Assembly: GCA_014898415.1 (NCBI GenBank)
Contig: RCTD01000022.1
Location: 1,026,746-1,090,745, forward strand
DNA from: Stromatinia cepivora
Taxonomy: Eukaryota > Ascomycota > Leotiomycetes > Helotiales > Sclerotiniaceae
Reading direction: 5' to 3'
DNA: 64,000 bases
Below the pieces are notes generated by a model. The model ran no database searches, had not been told where the DNA came from, and saw nothing but the letters and a program-made list of their open reading frames with translations. Position numbers and translations under genes: made by a program. Positions 25,901-36,703 of the stretch are shown here, one piece after another. The stretch's first letter is position 1. Each line of letters begins with the position of its first letter.

Positions 25901-26544
25901 TCCCTCGCATCTTGGTAGAGTAACGCTAACTTCGGTTGTTTGGTATCCGTATATAGAAATGCACTCGCCCTAACCTTCATCTCCGAAATCCTAACTTGTT
26001 CCGGTTTCTCCAGATAATCCGTCTTGCCTCCCCTCGGCTTCACAATCTTCACCAAATTTAACACTCCCTCATACAATTCCATAACCAGTAATCGACCCGT
26101 CGGATCCACAAGACATCTATCCTTACTTTCCGAATCCCGCATATGTTCTTGGGAAATATCGACAAATGATTGCATGGTATCCAATTTGTGCGTGTTGGGA
26201 TTCCACATCACGGTAAAGTATTGTGCTCGAACGGTTCCTACGAAGAGATGATCGGTTCTGGATCCGGCGGGTTGGATCTTTTGGAGCATGGATATGCGGC
26301 CGTATATAGATTTTGAGTATGCCATTGTAAGGCCTTCTTCTGTGGCCCTCCATATTTCCAATCGATTTGCTTTGCTGTTTAGAGATTAGTATATGGTTGA
26401 GTTGTGAGTTCGTATCATGATATGGAAGCTTGTATAGAATGTTACTTACGCAAGTACTAGACATTCCTCTCTGTGATCTAGAAGGTTCAATCGTAATGTA
26501 AGACGTACACTACTTGGTCGATGTACCGGTGCTAAATACGCCAT
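22946..26544 (-). CDS. DDB1: DDB1/CPSF-A family protein (UV-damage binding, CRL4 adaptor)
   Basis: Three-exon minus-strand gene: 26450-26544, 23350-26374, 22946-23287; product about 1153 aa, normal for DDB1. The first exon encodes MAYLAPVHRPSSVRLTLRLN and the splice restores the conserved KANRLEIWRATEEGL. The body has the triple beta-propeller pattern, e.g. GRLLVMELYEGVLNLV, then late EVDTDTYLESDHDGNLIVL and ALLIPRAFVAT. The last splice joins this to TEGSIYLFSLI, and the C-terminal helical domain ends in GGLGVRAEDLRGVVEGL. Known role: adaptor of cullin-4 ubiquitin ligases in nucleotide-excision repair, replication and heterochromatin. In Neurospora and fission yeast it acts with the DNA or histone methylation machinery. 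The gene seems intact. Confidence 0.96.
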
Positions 26545-26953
26545 GTTAAATATCCCAATGGCGTGGACAAAAGGTTTGTAATAGTTGCTTATTTGTGTGG
26601 GAGGGGGAGCTTATGATATAAATAAAGTATAGCTCCTGTTGTTTGTCTGATAACGATGCCGGCACTTTTTATCGTTATCACCTACATTCGGATTTAAGAA
26701 AGACTTCCCCTCAAACTCCTCTTAAGCATTTATACTTTAGATGACACTTAGATTTACGGATGATGCAAATATACATAAATTTGATTGTTCAAAAACTGTT
26801 CATTTTCATATCAAATCAAGGACACACAACATAAAGTAGTGCGGCTGAAGTATGTTCAACTGTCTACTTAAAAATCTCGTCTACCAAAGCATATGCGGGG
26901 GTATCTATCTTTTTGATTTTATACGCCAGAGAATGCACCCATATCATACAATT
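26545..26953. other. Intergenic between DDB1 and RPC37
   Basis: About 410 bp containing the DDB1 promoter and the 3' end of RPC37. No gene seen. Confidence 0.6.
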
Positions 26954-28005
26954 CTATTCTTCATCATCGAGATCGATTGTTTGAGCATCCACCTTAGCCC
27001 TTGACATCTTCGCAGCATTATTTGGCGCACTGATTGTATCAATATATGCCATGTCATCCATCCCGGTGGTCAACCTGGGCACCGCATCAATCGAGAGTGC
27101 TTGCTCATCTCCATTCTCATCTTGTTCAGGATAAATAAACATGTTTTCATGATAGCACTCCCAAGCGGCTTGATGATCCTCGTCGATGTATCGATGTTTT
27201 ACCCATTGTTCCTGTTGCGCAGCAGAAATTCGTACGGCAATATTATCACTCCTATCTTCCTCTCCATCAATATTTGACTTAACTGTCATATGAATAGCTC
27301 GAGCTTCGGTAGCCTTGGGTGCAGGTCCTTCCCGCGGACGGTTTTGCTTTTCCTGTTCTACGTGTGCGTCGATGTGATGAAATTGAGGTCTCATTTGTAC
27401 CATATGGTCAATAGGGGTGAGATGAAGTTTGTCTAGGTTGAATTAGCATTTTGCCTGGGAATAAAGCAACATCTCTATTTACCTTTTTGAAAAGCTCCCA
27501 GAAAGTAATTAGGACTATTTTTGTCGGCTGGAATTATTTGACCACCAAGAGTTTGCTTCACCAAAACCTGTTCACTTCGAATAGCACCTTCAAAATCCGC
27601 CAGTACTTTCTCAGGATCAAGTTCTTGTGCCCTTCCTCTTCCTCTTTGATTTGGTTGTGCGCCTCCAATTCCAAATCCACCTGGTAAACCATGACTTCCG
27701 CCGCCCTTAACCATATTACTCTTCTTAATAGCATCTCCCCATTTCACACCCTTATCTTTATCATAATTCCTACGCGCGTCAATTGGAACATCCATTTCAA
27801 CCATTCCGGCTTTTGGTTTCGTTCGAAATTTGAGAGGTTGAGCATCATTTGATCCGGCATATCGTTGCTCAATATCGCGATTTGGGAATTGTAATATGTA
27901 GATTTCCCGACCTTCGGAAATGTGAGGTTTAATGAAAATATCATAGGAGCTGATTATTGGATCATCCTCTCCATCTATATCGGTATCCATATTAAAGTCT
28001 GTCAT
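26954..28005 (-). CDS. RPC37: RNA polymerase III subunit RPC5/Rpc37
   Basis: Subunit of the RNA polymerase III TFIIF-like heterodimer, used in initiation and termination at tRNA, 5S and U6 genes (family knowledge). Exons 27483-28005 and 26954-27432; product 333 aa. The N-terminal dimerisation domain is recognisable by DDPIISSYDIFI, IYILQFPNRD, RYAG.NDAQPLKFRTKPKAG and the following MDVPI. The splice (gtaaat ... caacctag) joins QK to DKLHLTPIDHMVQMRPQF, another family hallmark. ATG 28005 was preferred over codons upstream in the open frame, since acidic MTDFNMDTDIDGEDDP is the typical start. Divergent from the Pmp3-family gene, with 373 bp between starts. Confidence 0.9.
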
Positions 28006-28378
28006 GTTTGTTGTTTGTAAATAATATGTACAATTGTAATGTTGGATCAATTCAAGTCTTGGACTTTTTCAATTATCAAAATGTCTGGGACTTGAAGAAC
28101 TACAAGGATTATTTAGCTCCAATAATTGGAATCCGACATCCGACAAATTTATATCGATAAGCTGCCAAGGCTGCATCAAGTGCATCAACGCTAATATTAA
28201 ACAAGTAAAGCCCGAACTCCGATGACGAACCACCTACACACCAAGAGTCAGCTTCGCCCACGAACAGAGATATTTGATTTCGCATAAAACCACTCCTTCA
28301 ATCATCTTTCTTTTCCAATAAAACAATTCCCCAATCTACAAAAACCACACATACATTTATTCATCAACAAAGTCAAAA
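28006..28378. promoter_or_regulatory. Shared divergent promoter, RPC37 / Pmp3-family gene
   Basis: The 373 bp between two divergent start codons must contain both promoters. The right half is CA- and pyrimidine-rich, as in many fungal 5' leaders. No specific factor site is claimed. Confidence 0.5.
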
Positions 28379-29006
28379 ATGTGCTCATCCGATATCTTTC
28401 TCGGCTTAATCGCCATCCTCTTTCCCCCTCTAGCAGGTAAGCATATCATCTCCAACTTTCCCATCCTTCCAAAATTTTCCAACGACTAGATACCACAACC
28501 CACTCACATTCTACAACCCACTCACATTCCACAACCCGCTCACATTCCACAACATCTATCCATACATCCATCCACTAACCACCCCTCTAGTCTGGGTAAA
28601 ACGCGGCCTCTGCTCCGCCGACTCCCTAATCAACATTCTCCTCTGCATGCTCGGATTCCTCCCAGGTCTCCTACACGCCTGGTACATAATTGCCAAGTTC
28701 CCCGATGAAGAATACAACTACGACAGTATCCCCGACTCGGAAGGCGCTCGTGTAACCTATGTTGTTGTACAGGGACCTAGTGGGAGATCTCAACGAGTGC
28801 CTAAGAATCAGAGAGTGCAGCGTCAACAACAGGGCTATGGAACTACGGCTCCTATGGAAGCACCCACGGTTCAACAGCAGCAGAATGGTACATGGGCGAC
28901 GGCAGGTGAGGGGCAGGCGCAGGGTGGGGAGGGAAGTAGTGGTGCGGTGCCTCCTTCGTATGCAGAGGCTGTTAAAGGAGATCATAAGGTGCAGTCGAGG
29001 GATTAG
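28379..29006 (+). CDS. Pmp3/UPF0057-family small membrane proteolipid
   Basis: Exons 28379-28436 and 28591-29006; product 157 aa. Two hydrophobic helices (FLGLIAILFPPLAVW and LINILLCMLGFLPGLLHAWYII) with the family signature FPPLAVWVKRG and the GFLPGLLHAWYII end identify the Pmp3 (stress-induced proteolipid) family. Yeast Pmp3 affects plasma-membrane potential and salt tolerance. Unlike the short Pmp3 (about 55 aa), this protein has a ~100-residue cytosolic tail rich in Gln, Gly and Ser, ending near PPSYAEAVKGDHK. PPSY is a PY-like motif of the kind bound by Rsp5 WW domains (inference). The 154-nt intron carries an 18-bp tandem repeat. Confidence 0.9.
28493..28553. repeat. 18-bp tandem repeat in Pmp3-family intron
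   Basis: Three copies of 'ccacaacccactcacatt' with one to two mismatches plus a partial fourth, lying fully inside the intron of the Pmp3-family gene. Confidence 0.9.
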
Positions 29007-29271
29007 AGTGGAGGTGATAAGGATCGCGAAATGATCAATGGGATCCTATGATATGAATGGAGGATGAAGGATGGATTAGGGATACCAAGGGAGGTTTGAT
29101 TATGGGTAGACCGATGCGGACTGGCGTAATTTGGGTAATTTGGGCAGGCATGACGCTTTCAGGTTTTAATGCAGGAGTTTTTGATATTTTGATTTGCTTT
29201 CACACGGCATAACACCCCAGCACAAAAACATGTATTGGAACTTTCTTCTCAGCAATATCGTGCATTATTGA

Positions 29272-30885
29272 TTATCCCATCAAGTTCACCGGGGCTTCAG
29301 GCCAACTACCCCAAATCAATGGTCTATCCGTGACTCTTGTATTCAGTGGTGCCAAAATCTTCAACCTCTTTTTCTTCTCATCCACTTCTGCTACATATAC
29401 AAAGCCCATTACACTTGCATCTCGAATAGTATCTTGCGAATCCCTCGTCGATGCGTGCATGACTGCGAAGATACAATGCAACATCATGGGTACTGGCTCT
29501 ACCTTTTCATATTGTGTAGGTTCGGCGTCTTCTTCTCCTCCAGGTAAAAATGCACTGTGCATTGAGTGTGCTTTAAAGTGTTAGCATTGTGACAATGTCC
29601 TGATATGACAAGAAAAGAATAATTACAAACCTTCTCTAACTTTGAAAATGGAAAGCTCATCGAAATTAACAACTTGTGTATGCGGACTCAAAGTTCTTTT
29701 GGCATCCCCGAAAAAGTATTCCTTGATGGCTGCGTCCCGCATTTGTTGCATGAATGTATCATCTCTATCGACACAACCTCCTGACTTGTCCAATCTCACA
29801 AGAGTAATGGCTTCTCCGCTATCAGTCTTATGTGTTGAGAACCGCCGTATCATATCACTGTGTAATCGTTCTGAACCTAACACCAGGATAATATTGACTG
29901 CCAGCACCATTAGTACCTACTCTCAAGCCAATTCCCTCCCAAGAAAACTCACCTGAAAACTCCGAAACAATATGAGAAATCAACTCATAGCCACCTTTCC
30001 CCTGACTAATAACCCCAGGCGTATCAATAATCATACCCGTCTCCCTATACTTCGCATCATCCTGCAACCTACTTGTCGCGGCCAACGCCAACCTCGTCAC
30101 AACCGGCTTGTACAACTTCGCATTATCCTCCGGACTAGGAAGTCCATAATAATAACACAACGGCAGCTTCACCGGCACGGGACTCGGTCCACTCGTAGGA
30201 CTACTCCCCCACCCCTCCTCCACATCCACAATACTCCTAAAAGCCGTCGCCGTCAAACTCCCCGGTATACTCAACATGCCCTCTCTCGAATCCGTATTCA
30301 CCACGATCGGTTGTCGGCCCATGCGAATCGCATATGCGGTGAGGAGTTTCACCAAGCTAGTTTTGCCCGCATTGCTAGGCCCCACGACGAGTACGCGCGG
30401 TCCATCGTTCCCTGCTTTCTGGGCTTCGTTTCGCAGGTTCTCGAGCGCGAAATGCGTGTTGACGTAAGATACCATGGGGGTTTCCTCCGCGGTGTATTCT
30501 TCGCATGGTCCGTTGACTTCGAGGCGACAGCCGTGCCAGGTGTAGATGGATGATTTGGTGCCGTGAAATGTATATGTATGATTGAGAGCGAGTTCTGTGC
30601 CGAAGATTTCTGCGGTGCCTGAAAGAACCTGTGGATATATCGATTAGAACCATCGATCTTTTCTCATAATCATAGAAGATATCCATACCTTTACTTCAAT
30701 ACTCGATCCTATCGCGACTTCGAACCGCCATTCAGAGTTTGCTTGTAGCTCATGAATATTCGTATGTGAGACTGCCGCTGGCGCTGCAGCTCTCTATGCA
30801 CAATCAATAGACGATCAAAGCTATAGACTTGATTATAATAATTACTTACAGTAGGAACCGCATGACCAAGCCCCGGTATCGACAT
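29272..30885 (-). CDS. CLP1: CLP1, polyribonucleotide 5'-hydroxyl kinase-like mRNA cleavage factor
   Basis: Subunit of cleavage factor IA in mRNA 3'-end formation; in animals it is also an RNA 5'-kinase in tRNA splicing (family knowledge). Five exons: 30850-30885, 30689-30793, 29953-30628, 29631-29897, 29272-29570; all phases agree; 460 aa. The N-terminal beta domain includes ELQANSEWRFEV and AEIFGTELA. The P-loop is at about residues 130-138 (GPSNAGKTS), followed by the Clp1-specific NTDSREGMLSIPGS and a Walker-B-like IDTPGVISQGKGGYELI. The C-terminal domain ends in WPEAPVNLMG. A C-terminal intron separates VREG from the AHSMHSAFLPGG block. No defects seen. It ends 265 bp from the convergent Pmp3-family gene. 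Confidence 0.94.
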
Positions 30886-31840
30886 GATCTACCTAGTATC
30901 TATAGTTACGTTGGAAAGTTGTGGAGCATGGGGTAAAGTTTTTGGCTAGGGAAGCTTAGAGCTCCAGTTCAAAGATAAAAGATATGGGGATTTAAGGTTT
31001 CCGTTGCAGGGGTTTCTCAGCCTTACAGTACCGGTATTCATCGTGATAACAGGTTAGAACTATTATGAGTTATATCAATTTACATATTATTTAAACCCGA
31101 ACTTTATAACTAGCAAATCACTCAAGAGCAGATGAGAAAACTTTACTGAATGCGAATACTCAACGTCAATGTAGGCACAGCTTAGAATGCCTGTTTCAGC
31201 CATCAAAGAAACATGACATCGCCGGTTTTAAATGACTAGTATCTGTCTCACATACAATGACAACTTCGCCTGATGATAATTTTCTAAAATCAAAGGTCGG
31301 CAAGGCTTCCTAAAAGAGTCTTTTGATTTGGTTGCCAAGGTTAACATCAAGAAAGGTACCTGGACAGTCCTTTCCGCCGCATACTACTGCTGATTAGCAC
31401 TCCATGACAGCATGTCGAGTGCTTAGAGATCGGGCTGCGGGCTTGGCTGAAGAAGACAACACATTCAAAGCCACGACCGCCTTATGTCATGGGGCTGAGA
31501 TGTACAATCATACTACACATTTCACATGCGAACATAGACACGAGGGGGCGGTGGAAGCAAAAGTTGAAGATGTATTTTTAACCATATCTAAACCATAAAA
31601 ATCAGAAGGGAAAGCAAAATCGATGCATATGCTTGCATATGCAGACTTCTAAATGTCCATTTGCAGTGGGGTATCTTAATAAACAGCCATGCTCATGTAG
31701 ATGTATGCCCTGTCCAAGCAACTCCATAAATATGCCGTGCATCTAATAAGCCCTTGACTCCTATAACTCCCGCGCGACAAGAGCGTTCCTGTAGCATGGT
31801 GTACTCGATGTGCCATTGGACATTACAATCATCGTGGCCA
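30886..31840. other. Intergenic, 0.95 kb
   Basis: CLP1 promoter and the 3' flank of the inositol kinase gene. Only a 64-aa ORF without features is present. Confidence 0.5.
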
Positions 31841-32939
31841 TCAAGATTCTGCCAGTTCTTCCAGAATTTCCCCTACCCTACGTACTCCCACGAGAGCGTT
31901 TTCATCCGGTCCTAACCCAGGAGTCCATTGCGCATGAGCAAAGTCTATGACCTTTAGAGCATATATCTTTGGAAAAGATTCCTCTTCAATGTCATCTTCA
32001 TCTTCCTCCTCTTCAAAGGATGATTGGGTTTCTCCGGACGATGAGGAAGCATGTTCAATAGTCGTTGGAGGAGGTGTTCGGCTGGCTTCTTCCATTGCAG
32101 CGCGCAATGCTTTTCCATCACCCTCAAAAACAAACAGAAGACTAGCGGAGTACATCCTGCTCTCCTGACTTTCCAAAACATCTTGTATTCTTCTCAGATC
32201 CGTGAGAAAAGCCTGCGATATTAATTGCCCTAGCTCTTTGTCGATGCCAGCTGCTTCTGTGAAGATGAAATTCTTAAATGCTTCGTGAACATTGCCATTG
32301 TTTAACTCGAACCTGCCGTAGTCTTTATTATATATTCTATAGCCGTCCTCATCTATGTCATCGCCCTTGGCATCGGGTCCCTGCCATACTCTCATACCTG
32401 CGATGCGAAATCCGAAATCTTTGTGTGTGGTTTGTTCAGTAACTTTGTCGAATCTTTTCTTCTTCTCTTGATGAGCGTCATCTGCCCATAATCGTACACC
32501 GAGTTTAACATCGAGGATATTAGGCTTTACGAATCCGTGCGATGCATTCATGAGAACCACGGCTTGATTGGTAACAATTCTCTTGCCATTTGTCCTGCCT
32601 GGGTAAGAAGCTTCAGGTTTTGAATGCTGTGCAATCAACTCGGCCGCCGTCTCTTCAAACGATTTATTCTGATTCTCATCCAGTTGCAAGGTTCCAAGAA
32701 ATTCTGGCATAAAATCATAAAAGTCTTGGTGGTTTGCTATGGTGTCGTTATAGAATGCGATCTCGGTATCGGTACAAGGTTTAATAAACAATTCGCCATC
32801 AATATCAGAAAGAGTGCCGTCACTGCTTGAAAGTTAAAAGATAAATCTAATAAAATCTGGGTAAATCTAGCACTTACTGCCCTGCGACAGCATAATTGCA
32901 GTCGATCAAATCGGCACAAATTGGAAGTGATTTGGCCAT
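31841..32939 (-). CDS. Inositol polyphosphate multikinase (Ipk2/Arg82 type)
   Basis: Phosphorylates inositol tris- and tetrakisphosphates on the way to IP5/IP6; yeast Arg82 also modulates transcription (family knowledge). Exons 32878-32939 and 31841-32825; product 348 aa. The splice restores AGHSDGTLSDIDGELFIKP, the conserved N-terminal block. The IPK signature PxxxDxKxG is PNILDVKLG at residues 122-130, the SxSLL motif is at about 247-251 (SASLLFVFEG), and the metal-binding IDFAH block is at about 314-318. Between the last two lies a long acidic and Ser-rich insert (about 278-304), as in Arg82. Intact and of normal length. Confidence 0.94.
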
Positions 32940-34640
32940 TGTATTTTCTGGTTGTCGCAAAGTTTCAAGGGACTATCATTATCGTAAAGAAATGTATTAG
33001 AATATAAGTATCAAACGGAAGGTACACCCGGGGGCGGTCTCCCTTCTATTTGTCTTCTTGTTTTAGGAAAACTTGTGTAAGAGTAGGCTGAGTATTGTAA
33101 GGATGTTGGTAAGGGGGCGTTAGGGTGAGACGTTTTGTCGTGGCTTCAATAATTTGGTATTTCACAAGACCAAGTCAGATATCTGTAGGGAGTGAAATCG
33201 ATATTAATCAGACAGATTGGGCGCGCAAGATGATCCCAGGGTCATGCGGGAACTAATTAAATACCTTGCCGAGCGTAAGAAAGACACTGGAACCTTTCCT
33301 TATAAGGGAAGTATAGCGGCCTGTTCATCAGCGAGATTCCAGAGAAGTTCTTTTTAGACCCGTAAATGCACGCACGATTCCTGCTGATTCCGCAAATCCA
33401 TCGACACTGCCACTGCAATGTACCCTCATTATATCATGGAGTACCTCATTTATATCCTTCCAACAGCGAGTGGAGAACGAATAAGGTTCGACTACTCAAA
33501 TGCGAAGATGTGCCATCTTGCAGTAGTGTGAAAATGGTAATGGGCAGGACCAGGACCAGAACCAGAACCAATCTTTGGCCAGGGGAGATGTCGTAGGGTG
33601 AACGAGGCATTCTTCATGGCGGACGGATAGCGACCGATTTTGAGGTATCAAGAGGATAGCAAAAGCCAATAAGGAAAAAGAAAAAAGGAACGAAATGGTA
33701 CTAACCTTCATACTGGCTTTTTTGCTGTCCCTCACCATCAGCATTTCCCCTCAAATCAGGATCTCCAACAGTACAAAAAGGTACTCGGTGCTGGTGTTTG
33801 AGGTGGTCTGACACTTGCTTGTTTGCGCATCAGAGGGTAACAAATATAATAAAAATAAAATGGGTAACCAAATCAAAAGAAAATCTATATTTTGCAGAAG
33901 GGAAGGGAAGACAAGTGGCAGAACGACTCTAAGAGCGCAATAGGTAATTTTATTGAGGAGATTATTTTTAATGCTTTTTGTTTGCACCTTCCATACATAA
34001 CGACGACTTCATTCTTTTTATAGGTAGGTTACTTCAAGAGTTTGATTCTCAGTCATCACACCACCCATGCACTTCTTTTTTTCTACACACACACACTCTC
34101 TCTCTCTCTCTCATCATTTAATCAAAGTGTTCGGTATTATCTAATATTTCCAATTGCAAACCAAAAGTTTCAAACAATCTCTCAGTACAATCAAATCCAC
34201 CCATTGGTATGTTACACCCCAGGTCCCAATTCCAGGTTTAACTGATCCTTGTTTACTCCGCAGTCTCCGCAATATTGATCTCTCTTTATTCTCTTTACTC
34301 TCTTCTTGAAAGCCTTCTTGATTGTTTAATTCACCTTGGGACTATCGGCCCAGAATATCACATTCACTTTGACTTTGACTCATCAGATTGAGCTTTAATC
34401 GAGTTCTTAAAAGGCTTTTCAAATCAACCTTGCAACTTCCCCCCCACTGCAACAAAAAATATCAAGGTAGTGTACCCAAACTCTACCTTTCTGCACAGCC
34501 TTCTGTACTTCTTTCCTCTTGTGTTACAATTCCGACCAACCAAAACCGTCATCGTACCTATACTTTCTCTCCACCAAGTGGTTCTTATTAATTATTGGTT
34601 ACGATACTAATCCATCCATCTGGGTAGATAACTCAATATC
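32940..34640. other. Intergenic or leader region, 1.7 kb
   Basis: Divergent region between the inositol kinase (-) and ARB1 (+). It contains a CAGGAC/CAGAAC hexamer run (about 33545-33572) and an (AC)n(CT)n microsatellite (34084-34112). Pyrimidine-rich DNA from about 34040 to 34600 looks like a long 5' leader of ARB1. No gene seen. Confidence 0.5.
34084..34112. repeat. (AC)n(TC)n microsatellite
   Basis: A compound dinucleotide repeat, about 11 bp of AC followed by about 17 bp of TC, in the presumed ARB1 leader. Confidence 0.9.
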
Positions 34641-36703
34641 ATGACACCCCACTCTGTAGGTCCCGAACCTGAAGAGTTATCTCGTGCCATCAGCGAGCTC
34701 GATTTGACCGCTCTGCGAGGTGTTGACGGGGCTACGGATGAAACTGAGATCAAAAAAGGGAAGCGTTATACAAGGGATCAGTTGTTGACTATTCGAGCTA
34801 AATCAAACTCAAGCGAGGACTCGGGCATTTGTATCAACGTTCCAGAGATCGCGACCGGTATGAAGACACCACCAGCTCCTCCAAGAGTCCCACCTCCCAC
34901 CCCAGACCACTTATCAGCTACGCCCGCTTCTGGCACTGGCACTCCTGTTGCTCGACTCCCTGTCACTCCCGAAGAGCCCGAGAAGAAGGAAGAAGGTGCA
35001 GTTAAAGGAGGCGCGGGAGCTGGTCCAAAAGTTGCTGAAAGTGGAGACGGTGAGCCCAAGAAGAAGAAGAAGAAGAGGAGTGGCGCAAAGAAAAATGCAG
35101 GTCCAACAGGATTTGAGGGTAGGCAAGATCAGTCACACGTGGAAACTGAATACATCCCTAACGTGACATGGTAGAATTTTATGCGGACCCGCCTCTCACC
35201 CCGAATGAATATGAAGAGGAACGTGATGTCTACCACGAGTAGGTACTTTCTTACCTCTCAGTCAACTTGGCTAACATATTTTTAGAGGCCGGTCATTTGC
35301 TGAGTATGCGATCACCCTTGAAGCAGGTTCCACAGGCTGACAGCATACAAAGGCGTATTCAGACATGCATTCAGCGATACAGAGCACGGTAGATCTTCGC
35401 ACCTCTTGTCAAATCGTAGGGTCGTTAGCTAATAATTTGACCTTTATAGACGCAAGCTCGATAGCGTTCGTTCGAATATCCTTACAAAGTATTTTGCCTT
35501 GGGTGGAATCGAAGTCGGCACTAAAACTTTTAATGGTGGTCTTGATAAAGAAACTTTAGAGAACTCGACTGCAGCAGAGATTGCCGCCATTCAAGCTACT
35601 GATTTTGTTCGATCTAGCAATGCCAAATACTATGACCCTTCGGATACTGAAAACTGGGTTGTGGATTGGGAAGGAGTTGTCAAAGGCTTTCTGTGCGTTC
35701 CCATAACCTAATCACATAGTCAAATGTACTGACAGTTCCATAGTTCTTATAGAGCACCTAAAATAATGGGCGATGGAGAAGACGAGGTAAAGGTGTATTG
35801 CGCAGTGCTTAGGAACTTCCTAAACTATGTCTTGGCTCATGAGGTATGTAAAGAATACACAAAAGATGTCATGGCCGCACGAAAGATATGTGACATAGCC
35901 GAGAGGGAATACCATTCAATCCGATATCTCCGGCAAATGTTTCCTGGCGACTTTAACGTAGCCGCTTCAACCTTGTTTGGTGAAAACTACAAGCGGCATA
36001 TGGAGGTTAATGCTGCATGGGTTGATGTTGAAGATGGCTCGGAGCAATGGTTTACCAACATACCCGTGCTAAGTTTGCCTGTTTGTCGATTTGTCTTTGG
36101 AGGAATTGTAGCCTTCATCGGTGACAAGAGCCACTTTGAGAAAGCCAAGAAGGGTGATACTCATGTCGTGAACATCGAAACTAGATTTATTGAGGTGGTA
36201 GACGTCCATCGTGCTACGGAAAATATTATTGAAGAATTCTCTCGTGTTAAAGACCCTCGAGGATTGGGTGCTCTAAAGCCAGTCGGTCAACTTCTTTGCA
36301 AATCTTGGGAGGGTCCTGGCTACGACTATGAAGACAAGACGGACGATGGAAATGAAGTAGTCGATGATTCCGTTGAAGAATTCTGGCTCGAGGATGAAAT
36401 CTTACAACATTGCTATCCGGGCCTTAAACTTGAAGTGGTGGTTCATGAGCTCAACATTGGTGTCAAATATTTCGATCAAGTCATGGATGTCTTTCCTTCT
36501 TTCCACCTTTACCTTCCTAATGAGAAGATGATGGGCTGGAAAGAACCTGGTAAATTTTCGAGCTTTCGAAGTTTCCGAGATCGTGCTAACCATTGATAGT
36601 TCCTAATGAGAGGCCACCACCAACCGAAGATGATCCTGATGCCGAGGAAAAGGTCATGGACGCCATTGCGAAGGATGATGCTAATGAGTTCGATCGGCCA
36701 TAG
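34641..36703 (+). CDS. arb1: Argonaute-binding protein 1 (ARC complex subunit)
   Basis: Homologue of fission yeast Arb1, a component of the Argonaute siRNA chaperone complex needed for heterochromatic RNAi (family knowledge, PF09692). Seven exons: 34641-35118, 35175-35238, 35286-35303, 35353-35388, 35450-35692, 35744-36549, 36600-36703; product about 582 aa. The N-terminal ~160 residues are disordered: Pro-rich (TPPAPPRVPPPTP) with a Lys-rich patch (KKKKKKRSGAKKN). The conserved part starts GFEEFYADPPLTPNEYEEER and runs through CIQRYRARRKLDSVRSNIL, KYFALGGIEVG and WVVDWEGVVKGFL. The third exon is only 18 nt but is supported by phase and by the family-typical RSFAERIQ block. The acceptor of exon 6 could also be 6-9 nt downstream. 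Confidence 0.88.

Noticed and set aside
29972..30553. 193-aa plus-strand Arg-rich ORF
   Set aside because: Antisense shadow of CLP1, whose splice structure and motifs are clear on the minus strand.
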